Assembly: GCF_002161085.1 (NCBI RefSeq)
Contig: NZ_NFLU01000011.1
Span: 62,001-126,000 of the forward strand
Length of the DNA stretch: 64,000 nt
Source: Flavonifractor sp. An112
GTDB taxonomy: Bacteria; Bacillota; Clostridia; Oscillospirales; Oscillospiraceae
Direction: 5' to 3'
The notes under the pieces were generated by a model that saw only the letters and a program-made list of their open reading frames with translations, searched no databases and was not told where the DNA came from. Each line of letters starts with the position of its first letter. Positions within the stretch are counted from its first letter, which is position 1. Shown here in pieces: positions 37,709 through 46,154 of this stretch. The position numbers and the translations under genes are program-made.

Positions 37709-37783
37709 ATTATAGCAAATCACCCTGTGGAAAGCAACGATACAATTATAAAAAGAAACTACTTTTCCACACAGGTTTCCACA
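37709..37783 (-). promoter_or_regulatory. dnaA promoter and DnaA boxes (oriC part 2)
   Basis: On the minus strand TTGCTT (37737-37732), a 17-bp spacer and TATAAT (37714-37709). A DnaA-like box CTTTCCACA (37734-37726) covers the -35 element. Two more, TTTTCCACA (37763-37771) and GTTTCCACA (37775-37783), lie upstream. The arrangement fits autorepression by DnaA and the upstream half of a bipartite origin. Confidence 0.75.
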
Positions 37784-37950
37784 CAGTCTGACGGTGGCCG
37801 GCGGGCAGCCGGAACGGCCGCCTCTGCCCGGAGCCTCAAAAAAATAGGGCAGAAGGGCTTATGCGTGGGGGTGTGCTCAACATGGGCCACAAGATATGGT
37901 ATTTCCCTGCCGGACCCAGAAAAAAACCAAAAAAGAAACCAAATTAGTGG

Positions 37951-37980
37951 TTGACAGCCTATTTTGAAATAGGCTATAAT
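37951..37980 (+). promoter_or_regulatory. rpmH promoter with palindromic spacer
   Basis: Consensus TTGACA (37951-37956) and TATAAT (37975-37980) are separated by 18 bp that form a perfect palindrome, GCCTATTT-TG-AAATAGGC (37957-37974). Such a spacer is ideally placed for a dimeric regulator, but may also be chance in a strong promoter. Confidence 0.8.
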
Positions 37981-38099
37981 ACCATGTGCATCGTGTAAAC
38001 TGCTATGGTGTAAAGCAGTTTTGTTTGACGACCGCAGCCGAAAGGCTGTTGTGGTGGGCGGGGCAACCCGCTTGATTTTTGTACAGGAGGTGTCCCAAC

Positions 38100-38234
38100 A
38101 TGGTTCGTACCTATCAGCCCAAGAAGCGCCAGCGCTCCAAGGAGCACGGGTTCCGTAAGCGTATGCGTACCGCCAACGGCCGCAAGGTCCTGGCTCGCCG
38201 CCGCGCGAAGGGCCGCGCCCGTCTGACCCACTGA
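38100..38234 (+). CDS. rpmH: 50S ribosomal protein L34
   Basis: The 44-residue, highly basic protein begins [20 protein letters not shown] and ends [15 protein letters not shown] 38100 follows AGGAGGTG. The leader of about 110 nt contains small hairpins. The rpmH-rnpA-yidD-yidC-khpB order beside dnaA is the classic origin arrangement. Confidence 0.97.
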   Translation: MVRTYQPKKRQRSKEHGFRKRMRTANGRKVLARRRAKGRARLTH

Positions 38235-38335
38235 TGGGTCCGCAAATGGAATAGGGCATTTCATAGGGGCGGGGGAGCTTTTCCCACCGCCCCTGCGCAG
38301 CATACGGAAGTTTGGACCGGGAAAGGAGGACCGCC

Positions 38336-38683
38336 GTGGAGCACACCGTATCCCTGAAGCAAAATCATGTGTTCCGCCGCCTTTACAGCAAGGGTAAGAG
38401 CGCGGTCAATCCCTGTCTTGCACTCTATTGCCGGAAGAACAACTCCCCCCGCAGCCGTCTGGGCATCACCGTGGGGGTGAAGGTGGGCAAGGCGGTGGTG
38501 CGCAACCGCACCCGCCGCCGCATCCGGGAGGCCTACCGCATCCATGAGGGGCGGTTCCTCCCCGGCTACGACCTGGTGGTGGTGGCCCGTGTCCGGGCCG
38601 GCCACAGCCGGTACCGGGAGGTGGAGCGCAGTCTCCTCTCTCTGGCGGACAAGCTGGGTCTGCTCCGAAAGGAGGAGGCCTGA
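38336..38683 (+). CDS. rnpA: ribonuclease P protein component
   Basis: The 115-residue basic protein helps RNase P RNA mature tRNA 5' ends. The family RNR motif appears as [20 protein letters not shown]. The start is GTG 38336, 6 nt after AAAGGAGGACC; an upstream ATG lacks a site. It lies 101 nt downstream of rpmH in the same operon. Confidence 0.95.
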   Translation: MEHTVSLKQNHVFRRLYSKGKSAVNPCLALYCRKNNSPRSRLGITVGVKVGKAVVRNRTRRRIREAYRIHEGRFLPGYDLVVVARVRAGHSRYREVERSLLSLADKLGLLRKEEA

Positions 38684-38684
38684 A

Positions 38685-38903
38685 TTGAAGCGCCTTCTGC
38701 TCGCTCTCATTCGGTTTTACCGCAAGCATATCTCCCCTGCCCGTCCCCCCTGCTGCCGTTTTATCCCTACCTGCTCCCAGTATGCGCTGGAGGCGGTGGA
38801 GAAATACGGCGCGCTCAAGGGGGGATTTTTGGCCATTCGCCGTATCCTCAAATGTCAGCCCTTCCATAAGCAGGAATCCATCGAGTACGACCCCGTGCCG
38901 TAA
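38685..38903 (+). CDS. yidD: membrane protein insertion efficiency factor YidD
   Basis: The 72-residue protein shows the family signature [20 protein letters not shown], then [18 protein letters not shown]. It assists YidC. The start is TTG 38685, right after the rnpA stop and GGAGGAGG. The short frame overlaps other frames and is easy to miss. Confidence 0.92.
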   Translation: MKRLLLALIRFYRKHISPARPPCCRFIPTCSQYALEAVEKYGALKGGFLAIRRILKCQPFHKQESIEYDPVP

Positions 38904-38934
38904 CGGCAAGACAATGTAACTTGGAGGCGCACAA

Positions 38935-40263
38935 ATGGAAATTATCCTCACCCCCTTTGCGTGGCTGCTGAAGGCTTTTTACAGCTTCTGCGGCAGCTAT
39001 GGCCTGGCTCTGGTGTTCTTTGCCCTGGTGGTCAAGGTGGTGCTCTTCCCCCTCTCCCTGAAGGGCAAGCGCAGCATGATCCAGATGAACATTCTCCAGG
39101 GCCAGATGCAGAAGCTGCAGAAGCAGTATGGCAAAGACCGGCAGCGCTATAATCTGGAGGTCCAGAAGCTGTATCAGAAGGAGAAGATCAACCCCATGGG
39201 CGGCTGCCTGTGGTCCTTCATCCCCCTGCTCATCCTGATGATCCTCTACCCCATCATCCGTGAGCCCATCCACTACATGATGGGCATCAACGACGCCAAT
39301 TCCCTCAATGCCATTGCCCAGGCCGTGGACTGGAGCACCCAGGCCGTGAACATGGGCTGGATCAAGGAAGCCGCCGATACCTTTACCAACAGCGCCTATA
39401 ACCAGCTGTATCTGGCTTCCCTCATCAACGAGAACAACCTGGCTGCCGTGCAGCAGGCGGTCACCGCCGCCGGCGGTGTGGGTGCCAACGTGTTCTCCAT
39501 CAACTTCAGCCTGTTTGGTCTGGTGGACCTGTCCCAGATCCCTCAGCTGCAGTTCTGGACCATTGCCGGCGGCTTTGGTCTGTTCCTGCTGCCGGTGATC
39601 TCCGCTGTGTCCGGCGTGCTCTTCTCCCTGATCTCCATGAAGACCAACGTGATCAACAAGCAGAGCGCTCAGGCCAACAATAGTACCGCCAAGACCATGC
39701 TCATCATCTCCCCCTTGATCTCCCTGTGGATCGGCTTCACCATGCCTGCCGCCCTGTGTCTCTACTGGGTGGCCAACAACGTGCTGAGTATGATCCAGGA
39801 GTTCCTGTGCAGCCGTATCCTGAAGAAGGACTACGAGGAGGCCGCCCGCAAGCAGGCCGAGCGCGAGCAGCAGGAGAAGGAAGAGGAGAAGGAGGAGCGC
39901 CGCCGCAAGGCCGAGGAGCGCGCCCGCCGCATCGAGGAAGAGAAGCTCAACAAGGGCAAGAAGAAAAAGGCCGAGAAGAAGCACGAGGACGAGGAGAAGA
40001 TCCCCGGCATCGTGAAGGAGTACAGCCGGGTGGGTATCCGGCAGTACGCCCGCGGCCGTGCCTATGATCCCTACCGCTACAGCGAGGACGGCCCCACCTG
40101 CTATCCCGGCGAGGCCCCCATTTTCGGCAGAAAGCCGGACAAGGCCGCCCCTGTGCAGGAGACTGCCGCGGTGGAGGAGGCCCCCGCTCTGGAGGCCGTC
40201 CCCCAGGTTGACGCCTCTGCCGCTGACACCCCTGCCGCCGGTGACGGCGAAACCAAGGAATAA
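38935..40263 (+). CDS. yidC: membrane protein insertase YidC/OxaA
   Basis: The 442-residue protein has about five transmembrane segments: the first near 15-35 (GLALVFFALVVKVVLFPLSL), the conserved cytoplasmic hairpin rich in Gln/Lys, then segments near 95, 195-230 and 255-290. It lacks the large periplasmic domain of Gram-negative YidC. The C-terminal 140 residues are a highly charged Lys/Glu/Arg tail with coiled-coil character, longer than in Bacillus SpoIIIJ, and may contact ribosomes. Confidence 0.94.
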   Translation: MEIILTPFAWLLKAFYSFCGSYGLALVFFALVVKVVLFPLSLKGKRSMIQMNILQGQMQKLQKQYGKDRQRYNLEVQKLYQKEKINPMGGCLWSFIPLLILMILYPIIREPIHYMMGINDANSLNAIAQAVDWSTQAVNMGWIKEAADTFTNSAYNQLYLASLINENNLAAVQQAVTAAGGVGANVFSINFSLFGLVDLSQIPQLQFWTIAGGFGLFLLPVISAVSGVLFSLISMKTNVINKQSAQANNSTAKTMLIISPLISLWIGFTMPAALCLYWVANNVLSMIQEFLCSRILKKDYEEAARKQAEREQQEKEEEKEERRRKAEERARRIEEEKLNKGKKKKAEKKHEDEEKIPGIVKEYSRVGIRQYARGRAYDPYRYSEDGPTCYPGEAPIFGRKPDKAAPVQETAAVEEAPALEAVPQVDASAADTPAAGDGETKE

Positions 40264-40301
40264 CGGCGCCTGCCGTGGATTCATAAGGAGAGATACCCAA
40301 A

Positions 40302-41060
40302 ATGCTGAAATGGATCGAGAGCACCGGCAAGAGCGAGGAGGCCGCCATCGAGGCCGCCCTGCAGAAGCTGGGCATGGATCGGGACGAGGTATCTGTGGAG
40401 GTCCTGGAGCGGGCCAAGTCCGGCTTCCTGGGGATCGGCAGCTGTCCCGCCAAAGTGAAAGTAACCTACGAGGCCCCCGACGAGCCCGAGACCCCCGCCC
40501 CCGTGGAGGAAAAGGCTCCCGTTGCCCAGCCCGTTCAGGAAGAGAAGCCTGCCCCTGCTGCGGAGGCTGAGGCCCCCGCCGCCGCCCCCGCCCAGGGGGA
40601 GAAGGCGGAGCAGATCGACGCCTTTCTCACCGGCCTGCTGTCCCACATGGGGGCGGCCGCCAAGCCGGTGATCAAAATGGACGAGAACGGCACCTATCAG
40701 GTGGAGCTGGTGGGCCAGGACCTGGGCGGTCTCATCGGCCGCCGGGGCGAGACCCTGGACGCCATCCAGCAGCTCACCGGCTATGCCGTCAACCACGGCC
40801 AGTCCAAGCGTGTCCGCATCCACGTGGACGCCGAGGGTTACCGGGCCAAGCGGGAGGAGTCCCTCATCCGTCTGGCCCACAAGGTGGCCGGCAAGGTGGT
40901 CAAGTACCGCCGCAACGTGACCCTGGAGCCCATGAACGCCTACGAGCGCCATGTGATCCACACCGCCCTGCAGGATACCCCCGATGTGACCACCTACTCC
41001 ATCGGCACCGAGCCCAACCGCCGGACCGTGGTGGCCTACAGCCGGGGCGAGCACCGGTAA
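40302..41060 (+). CDS. khpB: KhpB/Jag RNA-binding protein
   Basis: The 252-residue product has an N-terminal Jag domain (about 1-50, WIESTGKSEEAAIEAALQKL), a Pro/Ala/Glu-rich linker (about 60-105), a KH domain (near 130-180, with LGGLIGRRGETLDAIQQLT) and a C-terminal R3H domain (MNAYERHVIHTALQ). KhpB partners KhpA in RNA binding and cell elongation control. It is the last gene of the rpmH operon. Confidence 0.94.
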   Translation: MLKWIESTGKSEEAAIEAALQKLGMDRDEVSVEVLERAKSGFLGIGSCPAKVKVTYEAPDEPETPAPVEEKAPVAQPVQEEKPAPAAEAEAPAAAPAQGEKAEQIDAFLTGLLSHMGAAAKPVIKMDENGTYQVELVGQDLGGLIGRRGETLDAIQQLTGYAVNHGQSKRVRIHVDAEGYRAKREESLIRLAHKVAGKVVKYRRNVTLEPMNAYERHVIHTALQDTPDVTTYSIGTEPNRRTVVAYSRGEHR

Positions 41061-41074
41061 AAAAATTTGACGAA

Positions 41075-41236
41075 AAAGACCCTGCGGGTCTTTCCCGTCA
41101 GGGGGCTGCATGAGGAATGAGGTTCGATTTCTGACGAAATTGTCACCCCATTCCTCATGAGAAGAGTCCTTTCCGAGGCTCATGTCCCCGGAAAGGACGA
41201 ATTTTGATTTGATTCCACCGCCTGCGGGCGGTGGAA
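41075..41236. repeat. array of four hairpins downstream of khpB
   Basis: Four unrelated stem-loops lie side by side: AAAGACCC-TGC-GGGTCTTT (41075-41093), CATGAGGAATG with CATTCCTCATG (41109-41159), GTCCTTTCCG with CGGAAAGGAC (41166-41198), and TTCCACCGCC with GGCGGTGGAA (41213-41236). No ORF is present. The density resembles the dnaA leader. Confidence 0.7.
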
Positions 41237-41249
41237 CTCTGCGAGGCTG

Positions 41250-41286
41250 AAAAAAGTCCCTGAGCCTATGGCTCAGGGACTTTTTT
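41250..41286. terminator. terminator at the khpB/acetyltransferase junction
   Basis: A perfect 17-bp stem AAAAAAGTCCCTGAGCC with its complement and a 3-nt loop works for both convergent genes. Confidence 0.94.
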
Positions 41287-41290
41287 CGCT

Positions 41291-41318
41291 TGTAGGGGCG
41301 ACCTTTATGGTCGCCCGC
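41291..41318. repeat. dispersed palindrome, second copy of the gyr-region unit
   Basis: TAGGGGCGACC-TTTAT-GGTCGCCC is identical to the second unit at 30046-30116. It lies 4 bp beyond the acetyltransferase stop. Confidence 0.82.
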
Positions 41319-41322
41319 ATTC

Positions 41323-41889
41323 TCAGACGGAGGGGTTCTCAATGGCCCGTACCGGCTTGCAGGGATTGCCCACCGCCACCACGTTGGAGGGGATGTCATG
41401 GACCACCACGCTGCCCGCGCCGATCACCGATCCGCTGCCGATGGTGACGCCGGGCAGTACCGTCACGTTGCCGCCAATCCACACGTTGTCTCCCACGGTG
41501 ATGGGTTTGGCAAACTCCAGGCCGCTGTTGCGGGTGGGGGCGTCCAGAGGATGGCCGGCGGTGTAGAACCCGCAGTTGGGGGCGATGAACACGTTCTCCC
41601 CAAAGACCACCGGGGCGCAGTCCAGCACCACCAGATTGTAGTTGGCGTAAAAGTGCTCCCCCACCGTGATGTTGGAGCCGTAGTCGCACTTGAAGCCGTG
41701 GTTGATGGTGAGATGCTCCCCGGTCTTGCCCAGCAGCTCCTTCAGCAAGGCCAGGCGGGCCTCTCCTTCCGTGGGGGAGAGCTGTTCCAGCTGGTGGCAC
41801 AGCTGAGCCGCCCGGGTCCGCATGGCCTGCAATTCCGGCACCTCGGCGTTGTACAGCTCACCGGCAATCATCTTTTCCAGTTCTGTCAT
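41323..41889 (-). CDS. maltose/galactoside O-acetyltransferase-like hexapeptide protein
   Basis: The 188-residue left-handed beta-helix acetyltransferase begins EKMIAGELYNA, the LacA/Maa N-terminal domain, and carries NYNLVVLDCAPVVFGENVFI, FYTAGHPLDA (catalytic His) and hexapeptide repeats up to IPSNVVAVGNPCKPVR. It transfers acetyl from acetyl-CoA to a sugar. ATG 41889 lies 8 nt after GGAGGTAT. It is monocistronic. Confidence 0.9.
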   Translation of the reverse strand: MTELEKMIAGELYNAEVPELQAMRTRAAQLCHQLEQLSPTEGEARLALLKELLGKTGEHLTINHGFKCDYGSNITVGEHFYANYNLVVLDCAPVVFGENVFIAPNCGFYTAGHPLDAPTRNSGLEFAKPITVGDNVWIGGNVTVLPGVTIGSGSVIGAGSVVVHDIPSNVVAVGNPCKPVRAIENPSV

Positions 41890-41902
41890 AGCGCATACCT
41901 CC

Positions 41903-41931
41903 AAAAAACGGGCGGCCTTTTGGCCGCCCGT
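41903..41931 (-). terminator. ricT-side terminator
   Basis: On the minus strand ACGGGCGGCC-AAAA-GGCCGCCCGT is followed by TTTTTT. It lies just beyond the ricT stop and 14 bp upstream of the acetyltransferase ATG. Confidence 0.9.
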
Positions 41932-41937
41932 TCTGTT

Positions 41938-43203
41938 TTATTGGGGATTGGGATTCTGGGGCTTGTCCCCACGGGGACGGCGGTGATATCGGCGGCGGGG
42001 CCGCTTCTTCTCCCCAGCGGCGTTGGCCTGTCCGCCCTCGGCGGCGGGTTTTTCAGGCGCGGGCTTCTCCTGTGGCTTGGGCCTGCTCTCAGGCCGGGGC
42101 TTGCCCTCTCCCCTGGGAGCCTTGGGCTGGCCGGCCTTTTGGGCCGGCTTGGCCTCCTCTTTCCTGTTCTGGGGCTGAGGCTGCTGCTCCCCGCCGCTCT
42201 TCCGGCGGCGGCTGCGGCTCCGGCGGGACTCCTGAGCGGGGGCGTTCTCCTCCTCAAGGGCCGCGCTCAGCCCGGCCAGGGCGGCGTTGACGCTGCCGGT
42301 CAGGGTGCGGGGCTCCTCCACGGGAGTTACCTTCCGCAGCTTGGCCAGCTCCTGGGCGGGGGGCTCCACATAGTCCTCCGGCCGCTTGCCCTTGCCGTTG
42401 CGGATCACCCGCAGCTCGCAGTTGTGGAAGCACTTGGGGGTCTCGGGGGCGCTGTCCAGCCGTACCTTTACCGTCTCCTTCAGCAGGTCCACCTGGCACA
42501 CGTTGCCCGCCCCCTCGGGGGTCTCCACAAAGGACTCGTTCTTGGGCATCCGGTGGACTGCATCCTCATAGGCCTCCTGCTCGTATTTCAGGCAGCACAT
42601 GAGCCGACCGCAGGTGCCGGAGATCTTGGTGGGGTTGAGGGACAGGTTCTGGGTCTTGGCCATCTTGATGGACACCGGCTGGAACTCGTCCAGGAAGGAG
42701 GCGCAGCACAGAGGCCGGCCGCAGATGCCCAGGCCGCCCAGCATTTTGGCCTCGTCCCGGACGCCGATCTGCCGCAGCTCAATGCGGGCGTGGAACACGC
42801 TGGCCAAGTCCTTCACCAGGGCCCGGAAGTCTACCCGGCCCTCGCTGGTAAAGAAGAAGAGGATCTTGTTGCCCTCGAAGTTGTACTCCACCTCCACCAG
42901 CTTCATGTCCAGCCCGTGGGCGGCGATCTTCTCCTGGCAGATGGTGAAGGCCTTCTTCTCCTTCTCGTGGTTCTTCTCCACCGTCTCCAGGTCCTTGTCG
43001 GTGGCGATGCGCACCATGGGGCGGAGGGGCTGCACCACCTCTTCATCCTCCACCATGGTGTTGCCCTGGGCGCACTCGCCGTACTCCAGGCCCCGGGAGG
43101 TCTCAATGATGACCCCCTGACCGGGCGCGACCTGCTGTCCCTGGGGATCGAAATAATATTGCTTGCCCCCGCTTTTAAAGCGGACGCCGATGATCTCGGT
43201 CAT
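41938..43203 (-). CDS. ricT: PSP1-domain protein RicT (YaaT)
   Basis: The 421-residue product has a PSP1 domain (about 1-270) with the conserved cysteines CGRPLCCASFL and CGRLMCCLKYEQEAY. In Bacillus RicT forms a complex with RicA and RicF that stimulates RNase Y processing and sporulation, and carries Fe-S clusters. The last 130 to 150 residues are a low-complexity Pro/Lys/Arg/Glu tail absent from Bacillus RicT (about 275 aa), ending in an arginine-rich patch that could bind RNA. ATG 43203 follows GGAGGTAACC. Confidence 0.9.
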   Translation of the reverse strand: MTEIIGVRFKSGGKQYYFDPQGQQVAPGQGVIIETSRGLEYGECAQGNTMVEDEEVVQPLRPMVRIATDKDLETVEKNHEKEKKAFTICQEKIAAHGLDMKLVEVEYNFEGNKILFFFTSEGRVDFRALVKDLASVFHARIELRQIGVRDEAKMLGGLGICGRPLCCASFLDEFQPVSIKMAKTQNLSLNPTKISGTCGRLMCCLKYEQEAYEDAVHRMPKNESFVETPEGAGNVCQVDLLKETVKVRLDSAPETPKCFHNCELRVIRNGKGKRPEDYVEPPAQELAKLRKVTPVEEPRTLTGSVNAALAGLSAALEEENAPAQESRRSRSRRRKSGGEQQPQPQNRKEEAKPAQKAGQPKAPRGEGKPRPESRPKPQEKPAPEKPAAEGGQANAAGEKKRPRRRYHRRPRGDKPQNPNPQ

Positions 43204-43237
43204 GGTTACCTCCAAATTGGAAATGTTGGGGCCGGAT

Positions 43238-44233
43238 TTACCGGCACAGCTGGGCTAATCCCGCCCCCAGCCAGCCGGCCATATGGCCGGGGCCCACATA
43301 GAAGCCGCAGGCGGTGCGCAGCTGTTCCGTCAGGGCGGCGGCCCCAGTCAGGGCCTTGGGGGACAGGGCCTTGGCCCCCTTTTCTGCCAGCGACCGGCGG
43401 CGGGGGTCGCTCTCATGGAGGGCCCCGGCGGCACACACCAGGCAGTCCCGCACCAGCAGCAAAAACTCATCCAGCAGAGCGTTGAGAGAATCCCGGTCCC
43501 ACTTGTCCCGCTCCAGTCCGGCGCAGAACTCCAGCAGGGCCAGCTCGTCCTTGGCGCAGAAGCGCTCCAGCAGGGCTGCCGCCCCCTCCAGAGCCTTGCC
43601 GTCGGCGGCCTTGCCCTCCAGCTGGTCCACGGCCCGGCCCAGAATGCCCTCGCACCGGGCGGCGGCGTTGGAGATCTCCGCCGGGGAGCGGTCGGGATAC
43701 CGGGCGGTCAGCCAGGTCTCCGCCTCCTGTACCGTCACCGGGGAGAGAGCCAGTACCTCGCACCGGGAGCGCACCGTGGACAGCAGGGCGGCGGCGTTGT
43801 CGGTGAGCAGCAGGAAGGCGGCGTAGGCCGGTCCCTCCTCCAGCAGCTTGAGCAGCGCATTCTGACTGGGGTCCTTCATGTTTTGGGCCCCCTCCAGGAT
43901 GTACACCTTCCGGGGCGCCTCGTTGGGCTTGATGTAGGCGTCGTTGCGGATGGCCCGGATGCGGGCCACGTTGAGCTCGTCCCCCTCCCCTCCGGCGTGG
44001 ATCACGTCGGGGTGGATGTGGCCCAGGGCCTTTTTACAGCCGGAGCAGGCCATGCAGGGGACCTCCCCGCCGCCGGTGCATACCAGGGCAGCGGAGAGCA
44101 GGCCGGCCAGGGTGCGCTTGCCCGACCCCGCCGGCCCGCTGATGATATAGGCGTGGGACAGTCCCCGCCGGGCAGTCTCCAGGGAGAGCTGCCGCTTGAG
44201 AGGGGAATTGCCCGCCAATAAGGAAAGGTCCAT
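43238..44233 (-). CDS. holB: DNA polymerase III delta' subunit
   Basis: The 331-residue AAA+ clamp-loader subunit has SGPAGSGKRTLAGLL (P-loop), the zinc-binding cysteines CMACSGCKKA, and the DnaX-like LLKLLEEGPAYAAFLLLT followed by STVRSRCEVL (the SRC motif). ATG lies 1 nt after the darA stop. The gene order yaaO-darA-holB-ricT is that of Bacillus without tmk. Confidence 0.93.
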   Translation of the reverse strand: MDLSLLAGNSPLKRQLSLETARRGLSHAYIISGPAGSGKRTLAGLLSAALVCTGGGEVPCMACSGCKKALGHIHPDVIHAGGEGDELNVARIRAIRNDAYIKPNEAPRKVYILEGAQNMKDPSQNALLKLLEEGPAYAAFLLLTDNAAALLSTVRSRCEVLALSPVTVQEAETWLTARYPDRSPAEISNAAARCEGILGRAVDQLEGKAADGKALEGAAALLERFCAKDELALLEFCAGLERDKWDRDSLNALLDEFLLLVRDCLVCAAGALHESDPRRRSLAEKGAKALSPKALTGAAALTEQLRTACGFYVGPGHMAGWLGAGLAQLCR

Positions 44234-44234
44234 C

Positions 44235-44558
44235 TTATACCCGCTCGAACCGCTCGATATCCACCACAAAGATGGTGGCGCCGCCTACCACAACCTCCAC
44301 GGGCATACTGGGATAGTAGCCGTAGCTCATCTCGGTGGTGGTGGGGATCATCTGCTTGCGGGAGTGGGAGTGCTCCTTGATGATGTCAATGACGTTCTGC
44401 ACCTTCTCCTCATCCACGCCGATGAGGATGGTCACATTGCCCGCCATGAGGAAGCCGCCGGTGGTGGCCAGCTTGGTGGACGAAAAGCCCTTCTTGGTCA
44501 GGGCCTGGGTGACGGTGTTGGCGTCGTCGTGATTGATGATAGCCAGAACCAGTTTCAT
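44235..44558 (-). CDS. darA: cyclic-di-AMP receptor DarA (PII-like)
   Basis: The 107-residue PII-like protein begins MKLVLAIINHDDANTVTQAL and carries LATTGGFLMAGNVTILIGV, the c-di-AMP binding segment known from DarA/PstA (YaaQ). It signals c-di-AMP levels to unknown partners. A holB gene follows at 1 nt, which matches Bacillus context. Confidence 0.93.
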   Translation of the reverse strand: MKLVLAIINHDDANTVTQALTKKGFSSTKLATTGGFLMAGNVTILIGVDEEKVQNVIDIIKEHSHSRKQMIPTTTEMSYGYYPSMPVEVVVGGATIFVVDIERFERV

Positions 44559-44609
44559 GGGTATCCCTCCTGCTTAAAGATGCCGGAAGTCCGGCGCTGG
44601 GGCCGCGTT

Positions 44610-45923
44610 TCACAGGACGGCCACAGAAACATCTTCCAGTGTATTATAACCTATTTGTTTCAAATATGCGATACTTTTTTTGTTCACACGCTCCCCCGGC
44701 GCGATGACGGGAACCCCTGGGGGATAAGGGGCCACCTGGCAGACGGCCACCTGTCCCTCCGCCTGTTCCAGCGGGAGGCTTTTGCGGGGGACAAAGAGGG
44801 CCTGCCGGGGGGTGAGTGCCATTTCCGGCGGGACGGTTGGGGCGGGATAGCCGGGACAGGGCCCCAGCGCCACCTGCCTCAGGGCCTCCTCCAGCCTTGC
44901 AAAGTCCGACCGGCCGTCGGCACAGGTGGGGATAAGCACCACATGGCCCCCGTCGGCCATTTCGGGCCATACATTCTGCGCCTCCAGTGCCTCCTGGGCG
45001 GCGTAGCCGTCGGGGGCGCACAGGACCAGCCGGGTGGGGTCCAGAGGGGCGTCCTGTTCCGTGAGGGCGGGGAAGCGTTCCCGCAGCCGGGCCACCTCCT
45101 CCGCCGTCCGGCTGTAGGCCTCTCCCCCTCCCTCCAGCATATGGGCCCGGCACAGGTCCAGTGCGGCCATCATGGGATAGGAGGGACTGGAGGAGCCGTA
45201 AATGCTGGCCGCCCGCCGCAGGTCGGCGTGGGAAAAGGCGCCGTTTGAGAAGAGCAGGGCGCTCTGCCCCGGCGCCGGGAGGGTCTTGTGGGCGGAGGCT
45301 ACCAGCAGGTCGGCCTCGGACAGCCCGTAGTCCCCCAAAAAGGGCAGATGGGCTCCGTGGGCCCCATCCACCACCAGCACGCCCCCATGGCGGTGCATGA
45401 CCTCCGCCAGAGCAGGCAGGTCGGACAACACGCCGTAATAAGTAGGAGAGGTGATGCACAGGGCCTTGATCTCCGGGTGAGCGGTCAGCTGTTCCTCCAC
45501 CCGTTCCGGGGAAATAGGTCCGGTTACCCCCGCCCGGGCCAGCCAGGGCCGGTCCAGATACACCGGCTTTAAGTCCAGCAGGGCCAGGGCGTTGTAGGCC
45601 GAGCGGTGGCTCCCTCGGTCCAGCAGCACCGTGTCCCCCGGCTGGCAGGCCAGGGTGAGGGCGGCCAGCACCCCCTGGGTGGAGCCGCCGGTGAGAAAGA
45701 GACAGCTTTCCATGCGGAAGGCCTCCGCCCATAGCGCCTCGGCCTCCCCGATGGCCCCGCCCCCCTCAAACAGGTTGCCGGTGGGGGGCAGCTCGGTGAA
45801 GTCGATGGCGGCCAGGTTGTCCAGCCCCGGCAGAGGCTTGCCCTTGTGGCCGGGCATATGGAGCCGCAGAGGATTTTGGGCCGCGAAAGAAGTCAGAGCG
45901 TCATACAGCGGCGTGTTTTCCAC
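44610..45923 (-). CDS. Orn/Lys/Arg decarboxylase-family PLP enzyme (YaaO-like)
   Basis: The 437-residue type III-fold PLP enzyme has HMPGHKGKPLPG near the N-terminus, GGSTQGVLAALTLACQPGD, the PLP Asp/His region VVDGAHGAHLPF, and the Schiff-base lysine in VASAHKTLPAPGQSALL near residue 225. It decarboxylates a basic amino acid to a polyamine precursor; arginine, lysine or ornithine cannot be told apart. The start is GTG 45923 after GGAGGGAAA. Bacillus yaaO is the positional counterpart. Confidence 0.88.
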   Translation of the reverse strand: MENTPLYDALTSFAAQNPLRLHMPGHKGKPLPGLDNLAAIDFTELPPTGNLFEGGGAIGEAEALWAEAFRMESCLFLTGGSTQGVLAALTLACQPGDTVLLDRGSHRSAYNALALLDLKPVYLDRPWLARAGVTGPISPERVEEQLTAHPEIKALCITSPTYYGVLSDLPALAEVMHRHGGVLVVDGAHGAHLPFLGDYGLSEADLLVASAHKTLPAPGQSALLFSNGAFSHADLRRAASIYGSSSPSYPMMAALDLCRAHMLEGGGEAYSRTAEEVARLRERFPALTEQDAPLDPTRLVLCAPDGYAAQEALEAQNVWPEMADGGHVVLIPTCADGRSDFARLEEALRQVALGPCPGYPAPTVPPEMALTPRQALFVPRKSLPLEQAEGQVAVCQVAPYPPGVPVIAPGERVNKKSIAYLKQIGYNTLEDVSVAVL

Positions 45924-45973
45924 AGAATTTCCCTCCTTTGTGGAGAAAAGTAAGGTATGGCTTATCTGCCGGG

Positions 45974-46132
45974 CCCCCCTCATCAGTCTCGCTGCGCTCG
46001 ACAGCTTCCCCCCAGTGGGGGGAAGCTCCATACAAATCTTCCCCTCTCAGGGGGGTCGGACTGTCCGGTGGACAGTCCGATCAAAAGAACCCTTCCTTAA
46101 CCCGTGGTGGCCCGCAGGGCCGGATGAGGGGG
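45974..46132. repeat. 159-bp palindromic element with CCCCCTCATC termini
   Basis: Terminal inverted repeats CCCCCTCATC and GATGAGGGGG enclose two perfect 11-bp hairpins, AGCTTCCCCCC (46003-46027) and TCGGACTGTCC (46056-46080), plus smaller ones. The end sequence GGATGAGGG links it to the family at 19847, 26667 and 27074. It fills most of the 231-bp gap between the decarboxylase and mnmA and has no coding capacity. Confidence 0.78.
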
Positions 46133-46154
46133 TGTGCGTCAGGGATACCCTGCC

